Positions 17,560-24,699 of a DNA stretch of 64,000 nt are shown in pieces. The notes below the pieces were generated by a model. That model did no database searches. It worked only from the letters and a program-made list of their open reading frames with translations, and had not been told where the DNA came from. The position numbers and the translations under genes were made by a program. Source of the DNA: Flavobacterium frigidimaris (GTDB lineage Bacteria; Bacteroidota; Bacteroidia; Flavobacteriales; Flavobacteriaceae); assembly GCA_900129595.1 (NCBI GenBank), contig FQWG01000007.1:62001-126000 (forward strand), given 5' to 3'. Each line of letters begins with the position of its first letter. Positions within the stretch are counted from its first letter, which is position 1.

Positions 17560-17683
17560 AAAAAACTTTGCGACTTAGCTCCCGATAGTTATCGGGATTG
17601 CAAGATTAAAAAAAAAAAAAGCTTAAAAAAAAGTCGCAAAGCTTAAAAAAACTTTGCGACTCTGCGTCTTTGCGCGAAATAAA
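17560..17683. repeat. GCAAAG-type repeat block, right of GxxExxY gene, with cccgatagttatcggg palindrome
   Basis: The block contains aactttgcgactta, the palindrome cccgatagttatcggg, aagtcgcaaagctt and aactttgcgactctgcgtctttgcgcg. It ends right after the stop codon of alaS and may serve as its terminator. Confidence 0.65.
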
Positions 17684-17688
17684 AAACC

Positions 17689-20325
17689 TTATTTAACAAA
17701 CTCAATTGCCTTAGCCAAAGCCTCAGCAACTCCATTTGCATTTTTACCTTTTCCAGAAGCGAAGAAAGGCTGTCCTCCTCCATTTCCTTCAATATATTTT
17801 CCTAATTCTTTGATCACTGCATTTGCATTTAAGCTTTTGCCTGCTACTAAATCTTTAGCGATATAACAATGAATATTTGGCAAACCATCTTCTACAGAAG
17901 CCAGGAATACAAAAGAATCTGCTTTTGAACTTCCTAATGCAGAAGTTAAATCTTTCGTCGAAGCCATGCTTAAATCTACTTGTTTTGCAAGGAAATTTAC
18001 GCCGTTTACTTCCTGGAAATCTTTCTCTAATTCAGATTTTAAAGCGCCTACTTTTTCTTTAAGCAATTGCTCTACCTGCTTTTTCAGTTTAGCATTATCA
18101 TCCTGTAAAGAAGCTACTGATTTTAAAATATCCTGAGGATTTTTTAATGTCTCTTTTATTTCAGCTAAAGTATTCTCCTGATTTTGATAGAAGTCTTTTA
18201 CTGCGTCACCTGTAATCGCTTCAATACGGCGAATTCCAGCCGCTACTGCTCCTTCAGAAATGATTTTGAAATGCCAGATTTCTGCTGTGTTTTTCACGTG
18301 AATTCCACCACAAAGTTCTTTACTTTCACCAAATTCAATCATTCGGACATTATCTCCGTATTTCTCTCCAAACAAAGCCATTGCACCTTTATCTAATGCT
18401 TCTTTAATTGGAATATTTCTGTGTTCTGTCAATTGCAATTGTGCTTCAATCTGCGCATTTACACTTGCCTCAACCTGACGTAATTCGTCATCGGAAACTT
18501 TAGAAAAATGCGAAAAGTCAAAACGCAAATAATTCGGATTCACTAATGAACCTTTTTGCTCTACGTGAGTTCCCAAAAGGTTTCTCAAAGCCAAATGCAT
18601 TAAATGCGTAGCCGAGTGATTTTTAGAAGTTGAACTTCTTAAATCGTTATTTACTTTTGCTGTAAAACCAGCTTCGATATTTTCCGGCAATTGTTTTGCA
18701 AAATGCAAAATCAAATTGTTTTCTTTTTTAGTGTCGATGATTTCGATCGTTTCGTTTGCAGAAACTAATGTTCCTTTATCACCAACTTGTCCACCACCTT
18801 CAGGATAGAATGGTGTATTGTCTAAAACGATTTGGTATAGAATTCCGTCTTTCTTAGAATCTACTTTACGAATTCTGGTAATTTTTACTTCGTTTTCTGT
18901 TTTATCATAACCAACGAAAGTTTCTACATTTCCTGGAATCAAAACGGTCCAGTCTTCTGTTGAAACTTCTGATGCTGCACGAGAACGTGTTTTTTGTTTT
19001 TGTAATTCAACTTCAAATTCTTCTTCATTATAGGAGAAACCTTTTTCTTTTAGAATTAGAGCGGTCAAATCTTTTGGAAAACCAAATGTATCATACAATT
19101 CAAAAACCTTAGCACCAGAAACTTCTGATCCTTTAGTTTGTGCAATTACATTGTCTAACAATTGTAAGCCCTGATCAAGAGTTCTTAAAAAAGAAGCTTC
19201 TTCTTCGCGGATTACATTCGTAACCAATTGCTGCTGCGATTTGATTTCCGGGAAAAATTCTCCCATTTGGTTTGCCAGAACTTCTACCAATTTATTGATA
19301 AAAGGTTCTTTTGTACCCAAAAATGTAAATCCGTAACGAATCGCACGACGTAAAATTCTACGAATTACATAACCCGCTCCGGTGTTTGATGGCAATTGTC
19401 CGTCTGCAATTGCAAATGCAACCGCACGAACGTGATCTACCACGACACGAATCGCAATATTAGTTTTATTTTGTTCCTCGCTGATGTTCTTAACTTCATC
19501 AGATGTATATTTCAAACCTGTAATTTGTTCTACTTTCTCGATAAGCGGTGTAAAAACATCAGTATCATAGTTGGATGTTTTTCCTTGCAACGCCATACAC
19601 AAACGCTCAAATCCCATTCCGGTATCTACGTGTTGTGCAGGAAGTTTTTCTAAAGATCCATCTGCTTTACGGTTGAATTCCATGAATACATTATTCCAGA
19701 TTTCAACTACTTGAGGATGATCATTATTCACCAGGCTTTTTCCTGAAACTAAAGCTTTTTCAGCTTCCGGACGTAAATCAACGTGAATTTCAGAACATGG
19801 CCCGCATGGTCCCTGATCTCCCATTTCCCAGAAATTATCTTTTTTGTTTCCAAGAATGATTCGGTCTTCATCGATTAATGTTTTCCAGATATCCCACGCT
19901 TCCTGATCAAACGGAACATTATCCTCTTTACTTCCTTCAAAAACAGAAACATAAAGATTCTCTTTTGGAATTTTATATACTTCTGTCAATAATTGCCACG
20001 CCCAGTTGATCGCTTCTTTTTTGAAATAATCACCAAAAGACCAGTTACCCAGCATCTCGAACATGGTGTGGTGATAGGTATCAAAACCTACATCTTCAAG
20101 ATCGTTATGTTTTCCTGAAACACGAAGACATTTTTGCGTATCGGCTATTCTTTTGCTTTTTGGAGTTCCGTTTCCTAAAAAATATTCCTTGAACTGGGCC
20201 ATTCCCGAGTTGTTGAACATTAAGGTTGGGTCGTCTTTAAGCACAATAGGAGCCGACGGAACGATTAAGTGTCCGTTGCTTTTAAAAAAGTCTAGAAATT
20301 GTTTACGTACGTCTTGTGATTTCAT
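17689..20325 (-). CDS. alaS: Alanine--tRNA ligase
   Basis: Full-length AlaRS (878 residues) charging tRNA-Ala with alanine. The class II catalytic core is at the N-terminus ([33 protein letters not shown], and [15 protein letters not shown] near 170). The editing domain carries the zinc motif HSATHLMH near residue 570 and CGGIHV near 670. The C-Ala oligomerisation domain ends with a Gly-rich [19 protein letters not shown] segment. Length and order agree with bacterial AlaRS. It is divergent from the M23 peptidase gene and needs no partner. Confidence 0.97.
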   Translation of the reverse strand: MKSQDVRKQFLDFFKSNGHLIVPSAPIVLKDDPTLMFNNSGMAQFKEYFLGNGTPKSKRIADTQKCLRVSGKHNDLEDVGFDTYHHTMFEMLGNWSFGDYFKKEAINWAWQLLTEVYKIPKENLYVSVFEGSKEDNVPFDQEAWDIWKTLIDEDRIILGNKKDNFWEMGDQGPCGPCSEIHVDLRPEAEKALVSGKSLVNNDHPQVVEIWNNVFMEFNRKADGSLEKLPAQHVDTGMGFERLCMALQGKTSNYDTDVFTPLIEKVEQITGLKYTSDEVKNISEEQNKTNIAIRVVVDHVRAVAFAIADGQLPSNTGAGYVIRRILRRAIRYGFTFLGTKEPFINKLVEVLANQMGEFFPEIKSQQQLVTNVIREEEASFLRTLDQGLQLLDNVIAQTKGSEVSGAKVFELYDTFGFPKDLTALILKEKGFSYNEEEFEVELQKQKTRSRAASEVSTEDWTVLIPGNVETFVGYDKTENEVKITRIRKVDSKKDGILYQIVLDNTPFYPEGGGQVGDKGTLVSANETIEIIDTKKENNLILHFAKQLPENIEAGFTAKVNNDLRSSTSKNHSATHLMHLALRNLLGTHVEQKGSLVNPNYLRFDFSHFSKVSDDELRQVEASVNAQIEAQLQLTEHRNIPIKEALDKGAMALFGEKYGDNVRMIEFGESKELCGGIHVKNTAEIWHFKIISEGAVAAGIRRIEAITGDAVKDFYQNQENTLAEIKETLKNPQDILKSVASLQDDNAKLKKQVEQLLKEKVGALKSELEKDFQEVNGVNFLAKQVDLSMASTKDLTSALGSSKADSFVFLASVEDGLPNIHCYIAKDLVAGKSLNANAVIKELGKYIEGNGGGQPFFASGKGKNANGVAEALAKAIEFVK

Positions 20326-20326
20326 G

Positions 20327-20488
20327 TGATAATTAGAAATGTGATAATTTGATAATGTGTCAATTAGATAATTTACTTCGTCTGAAAATATGTTAATGTT
20401 GTTTTTTAATTAGAAATTTACCATTCAAAACAATAAATTTCACCTTAAAAACATTATCTAATTATCAAATTGACACATTATCTAATTC
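20327..20488. repeat. Inverted repeats of a gataatgtgtcaatt unit
   Basis: In the divergent alaS / M23 peptidase gap, gataatttgataatgtgtcaattagataatt (20341-20373) is mirrored by attatctaattatcaaattgacacattatctaatt (about 20453-20487). The shared unit is gataatgtgtcaattngataat. No ORF is present. It may be a dispersed repeat, or it may influence both promoters. Confidence 0.5.
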
Positions 20489-20587
20489 TATTTTATTCTT
20501 GAAAAAAAGCTTCGAACATCTGAAACATTTATTAAATTTGTTCGACTAACTTATTTTACAAGCTGCAAAAATAGGGTATTTTAAAAT

Positions 20588-21565
20588 ATGGCGAAAGTAA
20601 AATATTATTACGACTCAGAAAATCTGGCTTATACGAAAATAAAGACCAGAAAAAGAATCAAATTTGGCTATGCATTATTGTTTTTGCTGGCTTCGGCGCT
20701 GTTTGGTTTTTTAGTTTTTGTACTATTACTGAACACCCCTTATTTTGAGACTCCAAAAGATCGTTTACAAGCGCGTGAAATCGAAAACTTAAAATTGCAA
20801 TATGCCATTTTAAACAAAAAACTGGATGAAATAGATGATGTAACTGAAGCATTAGAAAACAGGGACAATAATATATACAGGGTTTATTTTAATAAAACCG
20901 AAATTCCGGATTCTATCAGAAAAGCCGGTTTTAGAGATTCTAAGCGCTACAAAGATTTAGAAGGTTATAACAACTCGCAATTGGTTCTCAATACTACAAA
21001 ACGCATTGACCGATTATCGAAAGAACTGGCTATTCAGTCGAAATCATTAGATGAAATTTTGAAGCTCGCGAGTACAAAAGGCAATTTATTATTAGCAATT
21101 CCGGCAATTCAGCCTGTACGTAATGAAAACCTTAAAAGAATGGCTTCCGGTTTTGGATATCGAACTGATCCTTTTACGAAAGTGCGAAAAATGCATAATG
21201 GGATGGATTTTACAGTCAACACAGGAACTCCTGTTTATGCCACAGGCGATGGTGTCGTAGAAAGAGCAGATAACTCGGCTTCGGGATTTGGAAATCATGT
21301 TGTCATCAGGCATGGTTTTGGATACGAAAGTTTATACGCCCATTTAAGCAAATACAACTGCAGGGCCGGACAACATGTCAAACGCGGCGATGTCATAGGT
21401 TATGTTGGCAGCACCGGAAGATCCGAAGGTCCGCATTGTCATTATGAAGTGCATAAAGACGGAAAAGTCGTTAACCCGCTGAACTTCTACTACGGCAATA
21501 TATCTGCAGTAGAATATGTCGCGATTTCGCAAATGGCAAACCTCGAAAATCAGTCATTAGATTAA
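20588..21565 (+). CDS. M23 family metallopeptidase (LytM type), membrane-anchored
   Basis: A 325-residue protein with one membrane helix (residues about 26-48), a coiled-coil linker (about 55-165) and a C-terminal LytM domain. The zinc ligands are all present: His203 and Asp207 in MHNGMDF, and His285 in PHCHYEVH. His252 (LYAHLS) and His283 complete the active site. Such proteins cut peptide cross-bridges in peptidoglycan or recruit other hydrolases; with an intact site this one is likely active in the periplasm. It is followed by a MerR regulator 47 bases later on the same strand. Confidence 0.9.
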   Translation: MAKVKYYYDSENLAYTKIKTRKRIKFGYALLFLLASALFGFLVFVLLLNTPYFETPKDRLQAREIENLKLQYAILNKKLDEIDDVTEALENRDNNIYRVYFNKTEIPDSIRKAGFRDSKRYKDLEGYNNSQLVLNTTKRIDRLSKELAIQSKSLDEILKLASTKGNLLLAIPAIQPVRNENLKRMASGFGYRTDPFTKVRKMHNGMDFTVNTGTPVYATGDGVVERADNSASGFGNHVVIRHGFGYESLYAHLSKYNCRAGQHVKRGDVIGYVGSTGRSEGPHCHYEVHKDGKVVNPLNFYYGNISAVEYVAISQMANLENQSLD

Positions 21566-21580
21566 TACTCTAAAAAGTAG

Positions 21581-21588
21581 TATTTTTG
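21581..21588 (+). promoter_or_regulatory. -7 element TATTTTTG before the MerR gene
   Basis: TATTTTTG fits TAnnTTTG and lies 24 bases before the ATG at 21613. No -33 TTG is evident. Confidence 0.35.
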
Positions 21589-21612
21589 GAATAAAATAGA
21601 AAATTATAAAAT

Positions 21613-21945
21613 ATGCATATTGAGCTTTCAAAAGATAAAAGGTATTATAGCATTGGCGAAGTAGCCAAAGCTTTTAATGTCAATGCATCATTAATTAGAT
21701 TTTGGGACAGTGAATTTGACATTCTAAAACCAAAAAAGAATGCCAAGGGCAACAGAATGTTTACTCCGGATGATATCACCAACCTGCAATTAATTTATCA
21801 TTTGGTAAAAGAAAGAGGTTTTACACTAGATGGCGCCAGAACACATTTGAAAGAAGGACAAAAGAAAACCTTAGACAAATTCGAAATAATCCGTAAATTA
21901 GAGACAATAAAAACACAATTAAACGAAATTAAGAACGAATTATAG
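21613..21945 (+). CDS. MerR family transcriptional regulator
   Basis: A 110-residue regulator with the MerR winged-helix domain at residues 10-80 (YYSIGEVAKAFNVNASLIRF, then GNRMFTPDDITNLQLIYHLV) and a short C-terminal helix for dimerisation. There is no large effector domain and no conserved metal-binding cysteines, so it is of the short, ligand-unknown kind common in Flavobacteriia. It sits between the M23 peptidase and LemA genes on the same strand, with 47- and 45-base gaps; whether it controls either is open. Confidence 0.88.
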   Translation: MHIELSKDKRYYSIGEVAKAFNVNASLIRFWDSEFDILKPKKNAKGNRMFTPDDITNLQLIYHLVKERGFTLDGARTHLKEGQKKTLDKFEIIRKLETIKTQLNEIKNEL

Positions 21946-21990
21946 TATATTTATTAAATAAATCAAAAACAAACTTAAATTAAAACAGAT

Positions 21991-22572
21991 ATGAAAAAAT
22001 GGTTAATCCCCGTAGGAATTATTATAGCGCTAATTGCTATTATTGCTTTTTGGTCAATTGGAATTAAAAACACCGGGTTAAAATACAACCAGGCTGTTAA
22101 CAAAGAGTGGGGAAATGTAAGCACTACTTATCAAAGAAGAAATGATCTTATCGGGAACTTAGTAAACACAGTAAAAGGTGCTGCAGATTTCGAAAAATCA
22201 ACTTTAACTGCCGTTATTGAGGCAAGAGCAAAAGCTACTTCGGTAACTATTGATCCAAGTAACGTAACACCTGAACAATTGGCTCAGTACAATCAGGCTC
22301 AAAGTGGCGTATCATCTTCTTTATCAAGATTATTAGTTTCTGTTGAACAATATCCAACATTAAAAGCAAATGAAAATTTCCTTAAATTACAGGATGAATT
22401 GGCCAGTACAGAAAATCAAATTTTGACAGCAAGAACACGTTTCAATGAAGCTGTACAGGAATATAATGGTTACATACTTGCTATCCCAAACAAATGGTTC
22501 TTAGATTACAAAGAAAAACCATATTTTGAAGCTGTTGCAGGTGCTGATAAACCAGTTGAAGTAAAATTCTAA
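21991..22572 (+). CDS. lemA: LemA family protein
   Basis: A 193-residue membrane-anchored protein. The N-terminal segment (residues 4-25) is a membrane helix, and the four-helix body has the family hallmarks NKEWGNVSTTYQRRNDLIGN and FNEAVQEYNGYILAIPNKWF. LemA proteins face outward and have no settled biochemical activity. It leads a three-gene set with two TPM-domain genes, an arrangement repeated in many bacteria and suggesting joint envelope or protein-quality work. A long hairpin separates it from the next gene. Confidence 0.9.
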   Translation: MKKWLIPVGIIIALIAIIAFWSIGIKNTGLKYNQAVNKEWGNVSTTYQRRNDLIGNLVNTVKGAADFEKSTLTAVIEARAKATSVTIDPSNVTPEQLAQYNQAQSGVSSSLSRLLVSVEQYPTLKANENFLKLQDELASTENQILTARTRFNEAVQEYNGYILAIPNKWFLDYKEKPYFEAVAGADKPVEVKF

Positions 22573-22591
22573 AAAAAGATATACTATTTTT

Positions 22592-22648
22592 GATTAACGT
22601 TTTTAAATTTCTAAGGAGAAATCCTTCTGAAATTTGAAAACGTTAATC
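22592..22648 (+). promoter_or_regulatory. Long hairpin between lemA and the first TPM gene
   Basis: GATTAACGTTTTtAAATTTC (22592-22611) pairs with GAAATTTgAAAACGTTAATC (22629-22648), a 20-bp stem with one mismatch. An inner stem AAGGA / TCCTT closes the loop. No T run follows, so it looks more like a processing or stability element than a strong terminator. Confidence 0.55.
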
Positions 22649-22670
22649 TTAATTTTAAAAAATAATTTCA

Positions 22671-23108
22671 ATGTCAAAAGTAGAAGATTTTTTATCCAAA
22701 GAAGAAGAACAACATATTGTTGATGCTATTTGCGTGGCTGAAAAAAATACTTCCGGCGAAATTAGAGTACATATCGAACAAACAACCTCTAAGGTTCCTT
22801 TTGACAGGGCTTTAGAAGTTTTTCACGAATTAAAAATGAATGAAACCCAGCTCAAAAACGGGGTTTTATTTTACTTTGCGGTAGCAGATAAAACATTTGC
22901 AATTTGTGGAGACAAAGGCATTAACGATGTCGTTGCAGCTGATTTTTGGGACTGTACCAAAGAGGCCATGATTACCCAATTTAAGTCAGGAAACTACAAA
23001 CAAGGTATTGTTGATGGCATTCTGAATGCCGGCGAACAATTAAAAAAATATTTTCCTTCGTTTGATGGTGACACTAACGAATTATCAAACGAAATCTCAA
23101 AAGGATAA
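22671..23108 (+). CDS. TPM domain protein, short form (DUF477)
   Basis: A 145-residue protein made almost wholly of one TPM domain (TLP18.3/Psb32/MOLO-1): EEEQHIVDAICVAEKNTSGEIRVH, GVLFYFAVADKTFAICGDKGIND and the closing KQGIVDGILNAGEQLKKYFP. It lacks a signal peptide and membrane helix, unlike the next gene. TPM domains have been proposed to act in membrane-associated repair or as phosphatases; no role is proven here. It is 3 bases from the next TPM gene and so co-translated with it. Confidence 0.82.
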   Translation: MSKVEDFLSKEEEQHIVDAICVAEKNTSGEIRVHIEQTTSKVPFDRALEVFHELKMNETQLKNGVLFYFAVADKTFAICGDKGINDVVAADFWDCTKEAMITQFKSGNYKQGIVDGILNAGEQLKKYFPSFDGDTNELSNEISKG

Positions 23109-23111
23109 ATA

Positions 23112-23930
23112 ATGAAAATTTCCAAAAACAAAATATCTCATTCAAAAGGACTTTTTCAGTTTACCTTTTTGTTCATCGCTTTTTTTACCACCAATTGTAT
23201 TTTTGCACAATTTACGATTCCTGAAAAACCAAGTTTTCAAACCTCGGTTTATGATTATGCGAATGTTTTAAGTGCCTCTGAAAAAGCACAACTGGAAGAA
23301 AAACTAATTCGCTATTCTGACTCTACCACAACGCAGATTGTAGTCATTACAATCGAAAGTCTGAAAGGAGAAGATGTGAGTCAGCTTGCTACAAAATGGG
23401 GACAAACCTGGGGAATTGGAGGAACTGCAAAAGACGACAATGGTGTAATTATATTATTGGCTAAAGCCGAAAGAAAAATTGCTATTAATCCCGGTTACGG
23501 TCTGGAAGACAGACTGACTGCCGGAATTGGAGGAACAATAATCCGAAATATTATCATTCCGGAGTTTAAAGCAGGCAGTTTTTATAATGGTCTTGACAAA
23601 GGAACAGATGCGATAATTGATGTTTTTAAAGGCAAATTCAAAGGCGAACGAAAGCAAGCCAAAGGAAATGATTTTCCAATACTTCCCTTTATAGTCATTG
23701 TTGTAATTGTATTAATTTTGCTGTCTCGAAACAAAGGCGGTGGAGGAAATTCAGGGAACAATGGTGGTGGCGGCCCCAGCCTGCTTGACGTTATTATTCT
23801 AAGCAGCCTTGGCAGAAGTGGCGGAGGCGGATTTGGAGGTTTTGGCGGCGGATCATCCGGAGGCGGCGGCTTTGGCGGAGGTTTTGGCGGAGGCGGTTTC
23901 TCCGGTGGAGGTTCCAGTGGAGGCTGGTAA
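23112..23930 (+). CDS. TPM domain protein with C-terminal Gly-rich tail (YgcG-like)
   Basis: A 272-residue secreted or membrane protein. Signal-like hydrophobic N-terminus (about 16-33, cleavage plausible after IFAQ), TPM domain (about 40-180: VYDYANVLSASEKAQLEEKL, TQIVVITIES, GYGLEDRLTAGIGG), one membrane helix (about 193-207) and a tail of Gly/Ser repeats (GGGGFGGFGGGSSGGGGF). This is the YgcG architecture. With lemA and the short TPM gene it forms an operon; the position of the Gly-rich tail after the membrane helix is typical. Function remains unknown. Confidence 0.88.
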   Translation: MKISKNKISHSKGLFQFTFLFIAFFTTNCIFAQFTIPEKPSFQTSVYDYANVLSASEKAQLEEKLIRYSDSTTTQIVVITIESLKGEDVSQLATKWGQTWGIGGTAKDDNGVIILLAKAERKIAINPGYGLEDRLTAGIGGTIIRNIIIPEFKAGSFYNGLDKGTDAIIDVFKGKFKGERKQAKGNDFPILPFIVIVVIVLILLSRNKGGGGNSGNNGGGGPSLLDVIILSSLGRSGGGGFGGFGGGSSGGGGFGGGFGGGGFSGGGSSGGW

Positions 23931-24035
23931 AGTCTTATTTTCCAAGTTTTTTATAGTTTCAGGTTTTTAAGTTGGTACTAAGAAAATTTAGTTTAAATTT
24001 ATCATTCATAATTTACAATTTATAATTCAAAATAG

Positions 24036-24449
24036 ATGTTATCACATAAAGCAAAATACGCCCTTAAGGCCTTACTTTATTTAGCAGAACAAGACGAAAA
24101 TCACATTTCCAGAACGATAGAAATTGCTGATGGCGCCAATATTCCTAAAAAGTTTTTAGAACAGATTTTATTAGATCTAAAACGAGGACGTTTTGTGAGC
24201 AGTAAGCAAGGAAAATTTGGCGGATATTATCTGATACGCTCCAAAAATGATATTACTCTGGCAGAAATTCACCGTTTATTTGACGGTGCAATTGCGCTTT
24301 TACCATGTGCTTCGTTAAACTTTTACGAACCATGCTCCGATTGTAAAACCGAGGAAGAATGCAGTCTAAGACATGGTCTAATGATCATTCGTGACGAGAC
24401 TCTTAAAGCAATGCAAGGCATTACAATCGCCTCACTAGTAAAGAAATAA
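24036..24449 (+). CDS. Rrf2 family transcriptional regulator
   Basis: A 137-residue winged-helix regulator: LSHKAKYALKALLYLAEQD, the recognition region NIPKKFLEQILLDLKRGRFV, and the wing SSKQGKFGGYYL. The effector segment has four cysteines, Cys91, Cys100, Cys103 and Cys109 (LPCASLNFYEPCSDCKTEEEC), so binding of an Fe-S cluster or thiol sensing is possible, as in IscR/NsrR. The spacing differs from IscR. It stands directly upstream of a leader ORF rich in Met/Cys at its end and a TonB receptor, which it may control; a CymR-type role in sulfur metabolism is an inference. Confidence 0.88.
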   Translation: MLSHKAKYALKALLYLAEQDENHISRTIEIADGANIPKKFLEQILLDLKRGRFVSSKQGKFGGYYLIRSKNDITLAEIHRLFDGAIALLPCASLNFYEPCSDCKTEEECSLRHGLMIIRDETLKAMQGITIASLVKK

Positions 24450-24462
24450 AAAAATATTTTCT

Positions 24463-24486
24463 AATTCCTAGTAAATCTATAGAATT
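24463..24486. promoter_or_regulatory. Inverted repeat AATTC-N14-GAATT, candidate Rrf2 operator
   Basis: AATTCCTAG at 24463 and CTATAGAATT ending 24486 form imperfect half-sites pointing at each other. The site lies just upstream of the -7 element TATATTTG. The AATTCC half resembles published CymR-type Rrf2 boxes of Bacillus. Assignment to the neighbouring Rrf2 protein is inferred from position. Confidence 0.4.
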
Positions 24487-24490
24487 TACA

Positions 24491-24498
24491 TATATTTG
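24491..24498 (+). promoter_or_regulatory. -7 element TATATTTG before the leader ORF
   Basis: Exact match to TAnnTTTG, followed by CA. Transcription would start near 24505 and cover the leader ORF (24539) and the receptor gene (24700). Confidence 0.5.
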
Positions 24499-24538
24499 CA
24501 AAAAAAATCAACTAACCAATTTACAAATTTTAACCAAT

Positions 24539-24652
24539 ATGAAAGTAAATTACAATCGATCGGGTGCGTCAAAAAACCTTTTGCAAAAAAATCAAAATAT
24601 TCAATTCACTACCGTGAAAAACAATTCTTCTATGATGTGTATGTGCTGGTAA
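24539..24652 (+). CDS. 37-residue leader ORF ending in a Met/Cys/Trp-rich tail
   Basis: ATG at 24539 opens a 37-codon frame (MKVNYNRSGASKNLLQ...), basic and polar at the start and ending with SSMMCMCW before TAA at 24652. Three Met, two Cys and a Trp in the last six codons is far from random for such AT-rich DNA. It lies between a -7 element and the TonB receptor ATG at 24700, downstream of an Rrf2 gene. A regulatory uORF that senses Met/Cys supply is one reading; a small secreted or metal-binding peptide is another. No clear attenuator hairpin is seen in the 47 bases after its stop. I know no family for it. Confidence 0.55.
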   Translation: MKVNYNRSGASKNLLQKNQNIQFTTVKNNSSMMCMCW

Positions 24653-24699
24653 AAAAAATTTATTTTAAATTCTACTAATCACATATAACTAATATAAAA

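Noticed and set aside
16977..17683. CRISPR array in the repeat blocks
   Set aside because: Units are irregular, face both ways and have no equal spacers or cas genes.
23820..23930. Gly-rich repeat at the end of the TPM protein as a separate repeat element
   Set aside because: It is the ordinary Gly/Ser tail of the YgcG architecture.
24496..24678. 60-codon frame with TTG start overlapping the Met/Cys leader ORF
   Set aside because: It starts with TTG inside the promoter element and lies in another frame than the ATG-initiated 37-codon ORF, which has the more striking content.
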